Shown: piece after piece, positions 7,261 to 14,424 of the stretch
Layout: every line of letters starts with the position of its first letter
How positions within the stretch are numbered: position 1 is the first letter of the stretch
Origin: JBKHXU01 sp046565865
GTDB taxonomy: Bacteria > Pseudomonadota > Gammaproteobacteria > Acidiferrobacterales > Sulfurifustaceae
Reading direction: 5' to 3'
Assembly (NCBI GenBank): GCA_046565865.1
Contig: JBKHXU010000034.1
Span: forward strand, 1-21,992
Length of the DNA: 21,992 nucleotides
Notes under the pieces: model-generated
Database searches by the model: none
What the model saw: the letters and a program-made list of their open reading frames with translations, nothing else
Told to the model about the DNA's origin: nothing
Program-made: the position numbers and the translations under genes

Positions 7261-9558
7261 GTGCGCCGCTTCAATTTTCGCCGCTACCTGCGCCGCCGCT
7301 ATGTGACGTATGTCCTGCTCGGCCTGTCGCTGCTGTTCGTCGGCTATGTGATTTACCTCGACATCACCATCCGCTCGCAATTCGAAGGCAAACGCTGGGC
7401 GCTGCCGGCGCGCGTGTACGCAAGCCCGATCGAACTTTATCCCGGGCGCGCCATCAGCGCGCAGCAGCTCACGCTGGAGCTGAACGCGCTGGGCTATCGC
7501 TACGGCACGCTCGACCAACCCGGCAGCTATCAGCGCACGCGCGACGGCATCGAGATCCATACGCGCCCGTTCGCATTCTGGGACGGCGAGCAAGCGCCGC
7601 TGCGGTTCCGCGCCGAGGTCAACGAACGACAGATCGAATCCCTGACCGCGTTCGATAGCGACACCGCGCTGCCGCTGGTGCGGCTCGATCCGCTCTTGAT
7701 CGGCGGCATCTACCCGGCGCACAACGAAGACCGGGTGCTGGTGAAGTTGGACGAAGTCCCGCCGGCGCTGATCCAGGCGCTGATCGCCGTCGAGGATCGC
7801 AAGTTTTACGAGCATCACGGCGTGCACCCGCGCGCCATCGCGCGCGCGCTGCTGGTCAATCTGCGCGCCGCCGACGCGGTGCAGGGCGGCAGCACGCTGA
7901 CGCAACAGCTGGTAAAGAATTTTTACCTCACCGCCGATCGCACGCTGCGCCGCAAGTTCACCGAAGTCATCATGGCGCTGCTGCTCGAAGCGCACTACTC
8001 CAAGGACGAAATCCTCGAGGCGTACCTGAACGAAATCTATCTCGGTCAGGACGGCAGCCGCGCGATCCACGGTTTCGGCCTCGCGGCCCAGTACTACTTC
8101 GATCGGCCGCTGCAACAGCTGAATTTGCAACAAGCGACGTTGTTGGTGGCGCTGGTCAAAGGCCCGTCGTATTACGACCCGCGGCGCCATCCCAACCGCG
8201 CGCTGGCGCGGCGCAACCTGGTGCTTGCCGAGCTCGCGCAACAAAAGATCATTCCGCCGGCGGAATACTTGCGCCTCAAGGCCACACCGCTGGAGGTGTC
8301 GGCGAAGGCCGGGCTCGGTACCTCGCCGTATCCCGCATTCTTAAGCCTCGTGCATCGGCAACTGCGCCAGGACTATTCGGAACAAGACTTGCGCTCGGAA
8401 GGCCTGCGTCTGTTCACCACGCTCGATCCGCCGGTGCAGCGCGCCGCGGAACGCGCCCTCGCCACGCGTCTCGCCGCGCTCGAAAAACAGCAGCGCCTGC
8501 CGGCCCGTTCGCTCGAAGGCGCGGTCATCGTCACGACGACCGACAACGGCGAGGTGCTCGGCATGGTCGGCGGACGCGATGCGCGCTACGAGGGGTTCAA
8601 TCGCGCGCTCGACGCTGAACGCCAAGTCGGTTCACTTATCAAACCGGCGGTGGTCCTCGCCGCACTATCGCGGCCGGATCAATACACCTTGACGACGCTG
8701 CTCGACGACAGTCCGCTGTCCTGGAGCGAGCCGGGCGTCGCCGAATGGGCGCCGCAAAATTACGACAAGCAATTTCGCGGTCCGGTGCAACTGCGCACCG
8801 CGCTCGCCGAGTCGTACAACGTGCCGGTGGCGCGCCTCGGGTTGGCACTCGGCGTACCGACCGTCATCGACCAGATCCAACGCCTCGGCATCGAGCGGCG
8901 GTTGCCGCCGTACGGCTCGACGCTGCTGGGCAGCGCTACCCTGACGCCGTTCGAGATAGCGCAGATGTATCAGACCATCGCCAGCGGCGGCTTTCGCACG
9001 CCGCTGCGCGCGATCCGCGAGGTGCTGACGCCGGAAGGCGCACCGCTCAAGCGCTACTCGCTCGCGGTCGAACAAACCGTCGACCCGGCCGCCGTATTCT
9101 TGCTCACCACGGCGCTGCAAGAGGCGGTGGCGAACGGCACCGGCGTCGGGCTACACGCGTATCTCGCGAAGGACCTTAGGGTCGCGGGCAAGACCGGCAC
9201 CACCGACGATCTGCGCGACAGCTGGTTCGCCGGCTTCACCGGCGATAAGCTCGCGGTCGTGTGGGTCGGGCGCGACGACAACAAATCGACCGGGTTGACC
9301 GGTGCGAGCGGCGCGCTCACCGTGTGGGGCGAGTTGATGCAGCGCCTGGCGCCGCAACCGCTGGTGCCGGCGCCGCCGGAAAATATCGAGTACGTCAGCA
9401 TCGATCCGCAGTCGCACCTGCGCGCGGACGCCGGCTGCGCGGGCGCGACCGAGGTGCCCTTCATCAAGGGATCGGCGCCCACGGAGACGGCACCGTGCCA
9501 ACCCGGCTCGCCGGTGAAGGCCGTAAAAGGATGGTTCCGGAGATTGTTTGACCGATGA
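7261..9558 (+). CDS. mrcB: Bifunctional penicillin-binding protein 1b (PBP1b): peptidoglycan glycosyltransferase and transpeptidase
   Basis: A 765-residue class A PBP, anchored by one helix (about 14-34) with its enzymatic domains in the periplasm. Next comes a UB2H domain (about 48-130; LPARVYASPIELYPG), which marks PBP1b and is the docking site for lipoprotein activators. The GT51 domain has catalytic Glu178 (AVEDRKFYEHHG), GGSTLTQQLVKN (209-220) and EAYLNEIYLGQ (253-263). The transpeptidase has S458-LIK, S518-Y-N and K644-T-G. The start is GTG 7261; the family is often longer at the cytoplasmic N-terminus. The stop overlaps the next start (ATGATGA), so the lipoprotein downstream is translationally coupled. 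Confidence 0.95.
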   Translation: MRRFNFRRYLRRRYVTYVLLGLSLLFVGYVIYLDITIRSQFEGKRWALPARVYASPIELYPGRAISAQQLTLELNALGYRYGTLDQPGSYQRTRDGIEIHTRPFAFWDGEQAPLRFRAEVNERQIESLTAFDSDTALPLVRLDPLLIGGIYPAHNEDRVLVKLDEVPPALIQALIAVEDRKFYEHHGVHPRAIARALLVNLRAADAVQGGSTLTQQLVKNFYLTADRTLRRKFTEVIMALLLEAHYSKDEILEAYLNEIYLGQDGSRAIHGFGLAAQYYFDRPLQQLNLQQATLLVALVKGPSYYDPRRHPNRALARRNLVLAELAQQKIIPPAEYLRLKATPLEVSAKAGLGTSPYPAFLSLVHRQLRQDYSEQDLRSEGLRLFTTLDPPVQRAAERALATRLAALEKQQRLPARSLEGAVIVTTTDNGEVLGMVGGRDARYEGFNRALDAERQVGSLIKPAVVLAALSRPDQYTLTTLLDDSPLSWSEPGVAEWAPQNYDKQFRGPVQLRTALAESYNVPVARLGLALGVPTVIDQIQRLGIERRLPPYGSTLLGSATLTPFEIAQMYQTIASGGFRTPLRAIREVLTPEGAPLKRYSLAVEQTVDPAAVFLLTTALQEAVANGTGVGLHAYLAKDLRVAGKTGTTDDLRDSWFAGFTGDKLAVVWVGRDDNKSTGLTGASGALTVWGELMQRLAPQPLVPAPPENIEYVSIDPQSHLRADAGCAGATEVPFIKGSAPTETAPCQPGSPVKAVKGWFRRLFDR

Positions 9559-9983
9559 TGAAACTGTACCGCTTAGCGCCACTGGTATTGCTGTCGGCGT
9601 GCGCCGCGCTGCCGCCGTCGGCCCCCGACGAACCCCTGCCGCCGCGCTCCGACAACACCGCGGTGGTCGCGCTGCTTGAGACCGCGCGCCAAGATACCGC
9701 CGCCGGCCGCCTCGAAGCCGCCGCCGCCACGCTCGAGCGCGCGCTGCGCATCGAGCCGCGCAACGCCTCGTTGTGGAATCAGCTCGCGCGCGTGCGTTTG
9801 CAACAGGGACAACCGGGACAGACGATTCAACTCGCCACCAAGTCGAATGCGCTCGCGACCGACAACAATCGGCTGCGCGCGGACAACTGGCGTTTGATCG
9901 GCGAGGCCCGCGCGAGCCGCGGTGATCATGCCGGGGCCGAGGCCGCGTTCGCGAAGGCGGAAGAACTCTACGATCGGCGCTGA
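9555..9983 (+). CDS. Small TPR lipoprotein, LpoP-like candidate activator of PBP1b
   Basis: A 142-residue lipoprotein. The signal peptide ends in the lipobox LLSAC with the lipidated Cys at residue 16, followed by a Pro-rich linker (ALPPSAPDEPLPPRSDN) and then TPR-type helices (GRLEAAAATLERALRIEPRNASLWNQLARVRL at about 51-82, and a second unit ending GDHAGAEAAFAKAEELY). The gene overlaps the mrcB stop. Pseudomonas LpoP, a TPR lipoprotein encoded next to the PBP1b gene, activates PBP1b through its UB2H region and is unrelated to E. coli LpoB. Gene order, lipidation and fold agree with that role, though this protein seems short. ATG 9555 and ATG 9558 are both possible starts. Confidence 0.7.
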   Translation: MMKLYRLAPLVLLSACAALPPSAPDEPLPPRSDNTAVVALLETARQDTAAGRLEAAAATLERALRIEPRNASLWNQLARVRLQQGQPGQTIQLATKSNALATDNNRLRADNWRLIGEARASRGDHAGAEAAFAKAEELYDRR

Positions 9984-9986
9984 GGC

Positions 9987-10994
9987 CTACGCCGTTTCCT
10001 GGCGCGGCTCGCGCTTGAGCAGCGCCTCGACCGCGGCTTGCGCCGGGCGTTGGTCGTAGAGCACCCGATACACCTGTTCGGTGATCGGCATCTCGACATT
10101 CAGGCGTTGCGCCAACTGATACAACTCGCGCGCCGTCGCGACGCCTTCGGCCTCCTGGCCGATTTCAGCAAGCACCTCGTTGAGTGCCCGTCCTTGCCCC
10201 AAGCCCAGTCCCACGCGCCGGTTGCGCGAGGCGTTATCGGTGCAGGTCAGCACCAGATCGCCCACACCCGCGAGGCCCATGAATGTCTCGCGCCGCCCGC
10301 CGAGCGCGACGCCAAGCCGCGTCAGCTCTGCGAGACCACGCGTGATGAGCGCGGCGCGCGCGTTGGCGCCGAAGCCCAACCCATCGCTGATGCCGGCGGC
10401 GATGGCAATGACGTTTTTTATGGCGCCGCCTAGCTGCACGCCGGCGACGTCGTCGCTGGTGTACACGCGCACGCGTTCGCTGCGTAGCCACGCGGCGATC
10501 GCCTCGGCCGCTTCCGGCGTATCAGACGCGACACACAGCGCCGACGGCAACCCCTTCGCGACTTCGCCCGCGAACGTCGGGCCGGAGGCGACACCGAACC
10601 GCGTTACACCGCGTGCCACTTCGCGCACGACCTCGCTCAAAAGTTTGCCGCTGCCGGGCTCAAGCCCCTTCGTGGCCCATGCCAGTGTCGATTGCGGCGT
10701 TAAATGCGGCGCCAACGCGGCCACCGTCGCGCGAAACGCGTGACTGGGGACGGCGATGAGAAATTGTTGCGTGTCTTGCGCGAGCGCCGGGATGTCGTCG
10801 CACACGGCGATGGCGCGCGGGAGCTGGACGTCCGGGAGACAATGCGGGTTGTGCCGCGTGCGCTCGATCTCGCCGAGCGCCGCGCGGTCGTGGCCCCAGA
10901 GCAGCACGCGCTGACCGTTGCGCGCCAGCAGCACGGCGAGCGCCGTGCCCCACGCGCCCGCCCCCAACACCGCGACTGTCTGGTTGTGATTCAT
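9987..10994 (-). CDS. gpsA: Glycerol-3-phosphate dehydrogenase [NAD(P)+]
   Basis: A 335-residue cytoplasmic enzyme that reduces dihydroxyacetone phosphate to sn-glycerol 3-phosphate, the backbone of phospholipids. It has the Rossmann motif VLGAGAWGTALA (9-20), the SGPTFAGEVAKGLPSA segment (137-152), the catalytic lysine in LGGAIKNV (K193) and NARAALITRGLAEL (211-224). ATG 10994 is used; the ribosome binding site is weak. It lies downstream of secB as in E. coli, but a strong terminator separates them, so it probably has its own promoter in 10995-11055. Its stop is 3 bases from the stop of the convergent lipoprotein gene. Confidence 0.95.
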   Translation of the reverse strand: MNHNQTVAVLGAGAWGTALAVLLARNGQRVLLWGHDRAALGEIERTRHNPHCLPDVQLPRAIAVCDDIPALAQDTQQFLIAVPSHAFRATVAALAPHLTPQSTLAWATKGLEPGSGKLLSEVVREVARGVTRFGVASGPTFAGEVAKGLPSALCVASDTPEAAEAIAAWLRSERVRVYTSDDVAGVQLGGAIKNVIAIAAGISDGLGFGANARAALITRGLAELTRLGVALGGRRETFMGLAGVGDLVLTCTDNASRNRRVGLGLGQGRALNEVLAEIGQEAEGVATARELYQLAQRLNVEMPITEQVYRVLYDQRPAQAAVEALLKREPRQETA

Positions 10995-11055
10995 GCCGGC
11001 ATCTTATCGACGGCACTGCCGGATCGCGAGAGCTTGGCACACGGGACGTGCCAAC

Positions 11056-11086
11056 AAAAAATCAGGCGACCCGTCGCCTGATTTTT
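11056..11086. terminator. Bidirectional intrinsic terminator after secB
   Basis: A perfect 14-base inverted repeat: AAAAATCAGGCGAC (11057-11070), CC, GTCGCCTGATTTTT (11073-11086). A GC-rich stem flanked by an A-run on the left and a T-run on the right works on both strands. On the minus strand it ends transcription from the arsR-yibN-grxC-secB direction before gpsA. Confidence 0.85.
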
Positions 11087-11091
11087 CGGGA

Positions 11092-11118
11092 GCGAGGCGT
11101 AGCTGGGCTTTGCCTCGC
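11092..11118. other. Additional inverted repeat in the secB-gpsA gap
   Basis: GCGAGGC (11092-11098) pairs with GCCTCGC (11112-11118) around a 13-base loop. With the terminator on one side and hairpin copy B on the other, the 160-base gap holds three successive hairpins. Its own function is unknown. Confidence 0.45.
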
Positions 11119-11122
11119 GACT

Positions 11123-11150
11123 TGCAAAAGTCCACGGATGGACTTTTGCA
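11123..11150 (-). repeat. Dispersed hairpin element, copy B (after secB)
   Basis: A perfect 12-base stem, TGCAAAAGTCCA with TGGACTTTTGCA, around CGGA; in the family alignment the core is 11124-11149 with a 6-base loop. Read on the minus strand it begins 5 bases after the secB stop, in the same orientation relative to the upstream gene as the other copies. ATGATG precedes the left arm, opening a short frame that begins MQKSIRGLLQ. No T-run follows, so a separate terminator is used here. Confidence 0.8.
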
Positions 11151-11154
11151 TCAT

Positions 11155-11622
11155 CTAATGCTGCGCGGCCGGGGCCGCCTGCTTCATGGCCGCCCGCTTT
11201 TGCTCGTACAGCGCTTCGAAGTTGATCGGGTTGAGCAGCAACTGCGGGAAGCCGCCCTTGCTCACGAAGTCGTTGACCGCCTCGCGCGCAAACGGCAGCA
11301 GGATATAGGGGCAGGCGATTTCGAGCGTCTTCGCCAGCGCATCGCCGGCGACACCGGCGATACGAAACAAACCGCCCTGATGGATCTCGACCAAAAAAAT
11401 CGTCTTGTCGCCGTGCTTCGCGCTCGCGGTAACCGCCAGCACGACTTCGTACACGTCCGGCGCCGCACCCAGGGCATTGTGCGTGATACCGATCTGAATA
11501 TTGAGCTGCGGGCTCAGCTGCTGCGTGAACACCGCCGGCACCGCCGGCGCTTCGTACGAGACATCCTTCACATAGATGCGCTCGAGGCTGAACTGTGGAC
11601 CCTCGTTACCCTGCTCCGCCAT
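11155..11622 (-). CDS. secB: Protein-export chaperone SecB
   Basis: A 155-residue tetrameric cytoplasmic chaperone that keeps preproteins unfolded and hands them to SecA. The family pattern is clear: FSLERIYVKDVSYEAP near the N-terminus, DVYEVVLAVTA, VEIHQGGLFRIAG, and the C-terminal CPYILLPFAREAV...GGFPQLLLNPINFEALY. ATG 11622 was chosen because a strong GGAGAGG lies just before it; the frame extends upstream only because it overlaps grxC. The first 17 bases overlap the end of grxC. Confidence 0.96.
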   Translation of the reverse strand: MAEQGNEGPQFSLERIYVKDVSYEAPAVPAVFTQQLSPQLNIQIGITHNALGAAPDVYEVVLAVTASAKHGDKTIFLVEIHQGGLFRIAGVAGDALAKTLEIACPYILLPFAREAVNDFVSKGGFPQLLLNPINFEALYEQKRAAMKQAAPAAQH

Positions 11623-11893
11623 TGGCCTCTCCGTCAGAACCGTTGTTGAGCATGCGATCGAGCTCGCCGCGCATGTCGAGCGCCGCGAGATCGGTGTAGC
11701 CGCCGACATGCCGATCGTTGATGAAAATCTGTGGCACGCTGGTGCGGCCGGTAATGCGCGTCATTTCGGCGCGCTGCTCCGGGCTCTCATCAACGTGAAC
11801 GCGCTCCACCGGCACACCCTTCTTTTCCAATAACCGGTCGGCCAGCCGGCAATACGGGCACACCCGCGTGCAGTACATCAACACCTTGGCCAT
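11606..11893 (-). CDS. grxC: Glutaredoxin 3
   Basis: A 95-residue dithiol glutaredoxin with the active site C12-P-Y-C15, preceded by another cysteine (C8), and the glutathione-binding elements TSVPQIFIN (51-59) and GGYTDL. It reduces protein and mixed disulfides using glutathione. The C-terminal tail (NNGSDGEANGGAG) is low-complexity and overlaps the secB start. It starts 1 base after the yibN stop, so yibN-grxC-secB is a tight operon as in other gammaproteobacteria. Confidence 0.94.
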   Translation of the reverse strand: MAKVLMYCTRVCPYCRLADRLLEKKGVPVERVHVDESPEQRAEMTRITGRTSVPQIFINDRHVGGYTDLAALDMRGELDRMLNNGSDGEANGGAG

Positions 11894-11894
11894 G

Positions 11895-12305
11895 TTATTT
11901 CGCGGTCGGGAGATTGTCGCGTTCCCACGCGATCATGCCACCGGCAAGGGAATAGACCTGATCGAACCCCTGCTTTCGCAACATCATGGCGGCGGTCACC
12001 GAACGGTTGCCGCTGCGACACGCCAGTATCAACGGCCGGTCTTTGTATTTCGCAAGTTGTTTGGCGTGCGTCGCGAGATTCGACAACGGTACATTCATCG
12101 AATCCGGAATATGGCCGGTCTTGTACTCGGCCGGCTCGCGCACGTCGATCACCGCGCCTGCCTGGCGGTTGATCATCCGCACGGCGTCGGCCGGGCTCAC
12201 GTTCTTGACGCCGGACAACCGCTGGCGCAGCGGCGGCACAATCAACATGCCGAGCACCGCGAACAACGCGAGAAATAAAAGCCAGTTATTGATGACGAAT
12301 TGCAT
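11895..12305 (-). CDS. yibN: Membrane-anchored rhodanese-domain sulfurtransferase (YibN family)
   Basis: 136 residues: one N-terminal membrane helix (about 8-24, WLLFLALFAVLGMLIVP), then a single rhodanese domain with AVIDVREPAEYKTGHIPDS and the active loop ACRSGNRS, whose cysteine carries the persulfide. The domain should face the cytoplasm if the N-terminus is outside; the topology is inferred. The substrate is not known for the family. Upstream, 83 bases away on the same strand, is a two-cysteine ArsR regulator of the persulfide-sensing type, which gives the rhodanese a possible link to reactive sulfur. Confidence 0.9.
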   Translation of the reverse strand: MQFVINNWLLFLALFAVLGMLIVPPLRQRLSGVKNVSPADAVRMINRQAGAVIDVREPAEYKTGHIPDSMNVPLSNLATHAKQLAKYKDRPLILACRSGNRSVTAAMMLRKQGFDQVYSLAGGMIAWERDNLPTAK

Positions 12306-12388
12306 GATGGATTACGCGCAACAAGCGACTGTCGGTTGATACGAAGCCCGGCGGCAGACGCCGCGGCCCGCGACACGGTGCGTGTGGA

Positions 12389-12727
12389 CTAGCCCTTGTG
12401 CTCGGCGCTGCAGAATGCCTCGCGCAGCGAACCGATCAGCTGCAACACCTTGGGATCGCCGATCCGGTAGTACACCTTGTTCGCGTCTTTGCGCGAGGCG
12501 AGGATCTCTTTGTCACGCAGGATCGACAAGTGCTGCGAGATGTTGCTCTGCGAGGTGCCGACCTGCTCCACGATATCCTGCACGCTGAACTCGCCGCTGC
12601 CGCCCAGGATACAGAGGATCTTCAGCCGCAGCGGGTGCGCCATGGCCTTCAGCGAACGGGCGGCGAGGTGGATATCTTCTTCCTTGGTGATCAGCAGATC
12701 TTCCAAGTTCTCGGCGGTGGCGCTCAT
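12389..12727 (-). CDS. ArsR-family repressor with SqrR/BigR-like cysteine pair
   Basis: A 112-residue winged helix regulator. It has the dimer helix region LAARSLKAMAHPLRLKILCIL (21-41), the recognition helix TSQSNISQHLSILRDKEIL (58-76) and the wing SRKDANKVYYRIGDP (78-92). It lacks the CxC metal site of ArsR/SmtB. Instead, two cysteines, C39 in helix 2 (KILC) and C106 near the end (EAFC), are 67 residues apart, nearly the spacing of the pair that forms a polysulfide bridge in SqrR and BigR. This suggests a sensor of persulfide or oxidant. ATG 12727 has GAGG upstream and follows a TATAAT at 12796-12791. It lies between yibN (same strand) and gpmI (divergent). The sensing role is inference. 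Confidence 0.85.
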   Translation of the reverse strand: MSATAENLEDLLITKEEDIHLAARSLKAMAHPLRLKILCILGGSGEFSVQDIVEQVGTSQSNISQHLSILRDKEILASRKDANKVYYRIGDPKVLQLIGSLREAFCSAEHKG

Positions 12728-12790
12728 AGAAGTCAGCCTCGATGTATGGAATCGCGACGCACGCCGGTCGGCTGCCCGCATCGCAAAAAC

Positions 12791-12803
12791 ATTATACAAT
12801 AAT
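12791..12803. promoter_or_regulatory. Divergent promoter/operator region between arsR-type gene and gpmI
   Basis: AT-rich palindrome ATTAT-ACA-ATAAT in a GC-rich genome. On the minus strand 12796-12791 reads TATAAT, a perfect -10 box for the regulator, about 57 bases before the likely transcript reaches its ATG. On the plus strand TACAAT (12795-12800) could be a -10 for gpmI. No strong -35 is seen on either strand. The dyad is a good candidate for the site bound by the adjacent ArsR-family repressor. Confidence 0.5.
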
Positions 12804-12840
12804 AAAGACTTTGGAAAGCCTCACGGATACGCGCTCGTCT

Positions 12841-14418
12841 ATGTCTTTCATCCCTAAGCCCCTGATGCTCATCGTAATGGATGGCTGGGGATACCGTACC
12901 GACCCACAGTACAACGCCATCGCCGCCGCCCGCAAACCGCATTGGGACCAGCTGTGGTCGCGTTACCCACATACGCTCATCCGCGCGTCGGAGGCGGCGG
13001 TCGGGCTGCCGGCGGCGCAGATGGGTAACTCCGAGGTCGGCCACCTCAATCTCGGGGCCGGGCGCGTGGTGTACCAGGAGTACACCCGCATCAACCGGGC
13101 GATCAGCACCGGCACCTTCTTCACCAACAAGACTCTGACCGACGCGGTCGATACCGCCGTGCAATCGGGACGCGCGGTACACATCATGGGCCTGCTGTCG
13201 CCAGGTGGCGTACACAGCCACGAGGACCACATCCACGCCATGGTGGACCTCGCCGTGCGCCGCGGCGCCGAACGGCTATACCTGCATGCGTTTCTCGACG
13301 GGCGCGACACGCCGCCACAGAGCGCGGACGCTTCCATCAGCGCGATGGAGGCCAAATTCAAGCAGGTCGGACGCGGCGGCTTCGCCTCGATCATCGGCCG
13401 GCACTACGCCATGGACCGCGATCACCGCTGGCCGCGCATCCAGGCCGCGTACGAGCTCATCACCGACGGCCGCGCTCCGTATCGCGCCGTCAGCGCCTCG
13501 GCGGCGCTCGAGCTCGCGTACGCCCGCGGTGAGACCGACGAGTTCATGCAGGCGACCGCCATTGTGGAAACCGGCGCGGCACCGGTACGCATGGAAGATG
13601 GCGACGTCGTCATTTTCATGAACTTTCGCTCCGATCGCGCGCGCCAAATCACGCGCCCGTTCATCGAACGCGACTTCGACGCGTTCGCACGCGCGCGCAC
13701 ACCGAAGCTCGCAGCGTTCGTCAGCTTGACGGAATACAACTCGGAGTTTCACGTCCCGGTCGCGTTCCCGGCGGAGCGTCTGCGCAACGTCATGGGCGCT
13801 TACCTCGCGAGTCTCGGCAAGCGCCAGCTGCGCATCGCCGAGACCGAGAAATACGCGCACGTCACGTTCTTCTTCAACGGCGGCGTCGAGACGCCGTTCG
13901 AGTTCGAGGATCGATTGCTGATCCCGTCACCCACCGATGTGGCGACGTATAACTTGAAACCGGAGATGAGCGCGCCGCAAGTGACCGACGCCGTCATCAA
14001 GGCCATCGGCCGCCAGCACTACGACGTGATCGTGTGCAACTTCGCCAACCCCGACATGGTGGGTCACACCGGCGACTTCGACGCCACGGTGCGCGCGATC
14101 GAGGCGCTCGATAGTTGCCTCGGACGCATCTACCAGGCGCTGCGCGGTGCCGGTGGTGAGATGCTGATTACCGCCGATCACGGCAACGCCGAGCAAATGT
14201 TCGATTTCGAGACCGGCCAACCGCACACGGCCCACACCACCAATCCGGTGCCGCTGCTGTACGTCGGCCGGCCGGCGGACATGGCACCGACCGGCGCGCT
14301 CGAAGACATTGCGCCGACGCTACTTAGCCTTATGCATCTGCCGATACCGCCGGAAATGAGCGGCCGACCGCTGGTAACGTTGCGCACCGCAGCAACCGCG
14401 ATCGAGCATCGCGCGTGA
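12841..14418 (+). CDS. gpmI: 2,3-bisphosphoglycerate-independent phosphoglycerate mutase
   Basis: A 525-residue cytoplasmic glycolytic enzyme that interconverts 3- and 2-phosphoglycerate with two manganese ions and a phosphoserine. It has the metal site VMDGWGYR (D14), the catalytic serine S64 in MGNSEVGHLNLGAGR, FLDGRDTPP (151-159), GRHYAMDRDHRW (187-197), NFRSDRARQ (261-269), NFANPDMVGHTG (400-411) and ITADHGNAEQM (443-453). It matches the family length of about 510-520. ATG 12841 gives the usual N-terminus; an in-frame extension to 12742 would run through the promoter region. It heads the envC-ctpA-yibQ gene run. Confidence 0.95.
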   Translation: MSFIPKPLMLIVMDGWGYRTDPQYNAIAAARKPHWDQLWSRYPHTLIRASEAAVGLPAAQMGNSEVGHLNLGAGRVVYQEYTRINRAISTGTFFTNKTLTDAVDTAVQSGRAVHIMGLLSPGGVHSHEDHIHAMVDLAVRRGAERLYLHAFLDGRDTPPQSADASISAMEAKFKQVGRGGFASIIGRHYAMDRDHRWPRIQAAYELITDGRAPYRAVSASAALELAYARGETDEFMQATAIVETGAAPVRMEDGDVVIFMNFRSDRARQITRPFIERDFDAFARARTPKLAAFVSLTEYNSEFHVPVAFPAERLRNVMGAYLASLGKRQLRIAETEKYAHVTFFFNGGVETPFEFEDRLLIPSPTDVATYNLKPEMSAPQVTDAVIKAIGRQHYDVIVCNFANPDMVGHTGDFDATVRAIEALDSCLGRIYQALRGAGGEMLITADHGNAEQMFDFETGQPHTAHTTNPVPLLYVGRPADMAPTGALEDIAPTLLSLMHLPIPPEMSGRPLVTLRTAATAIEHRA

Positions 14419-14424
14419 CCTAGC

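Noticed and set aside
7210..8244. 344-codon minus-strand frame opposite mrcB
   Set aside because: Antisense shadow of the PBP1b coding sequence, with low-complexity composition and no domain.
12351..12364. GCGGC-AGAC-GCCGC hairpin as a terminator after the ArsR-type gene
   Set aside because: Only a 5-bp stem with no T-run, in a GC-rich gap where such stems are expected by chance.
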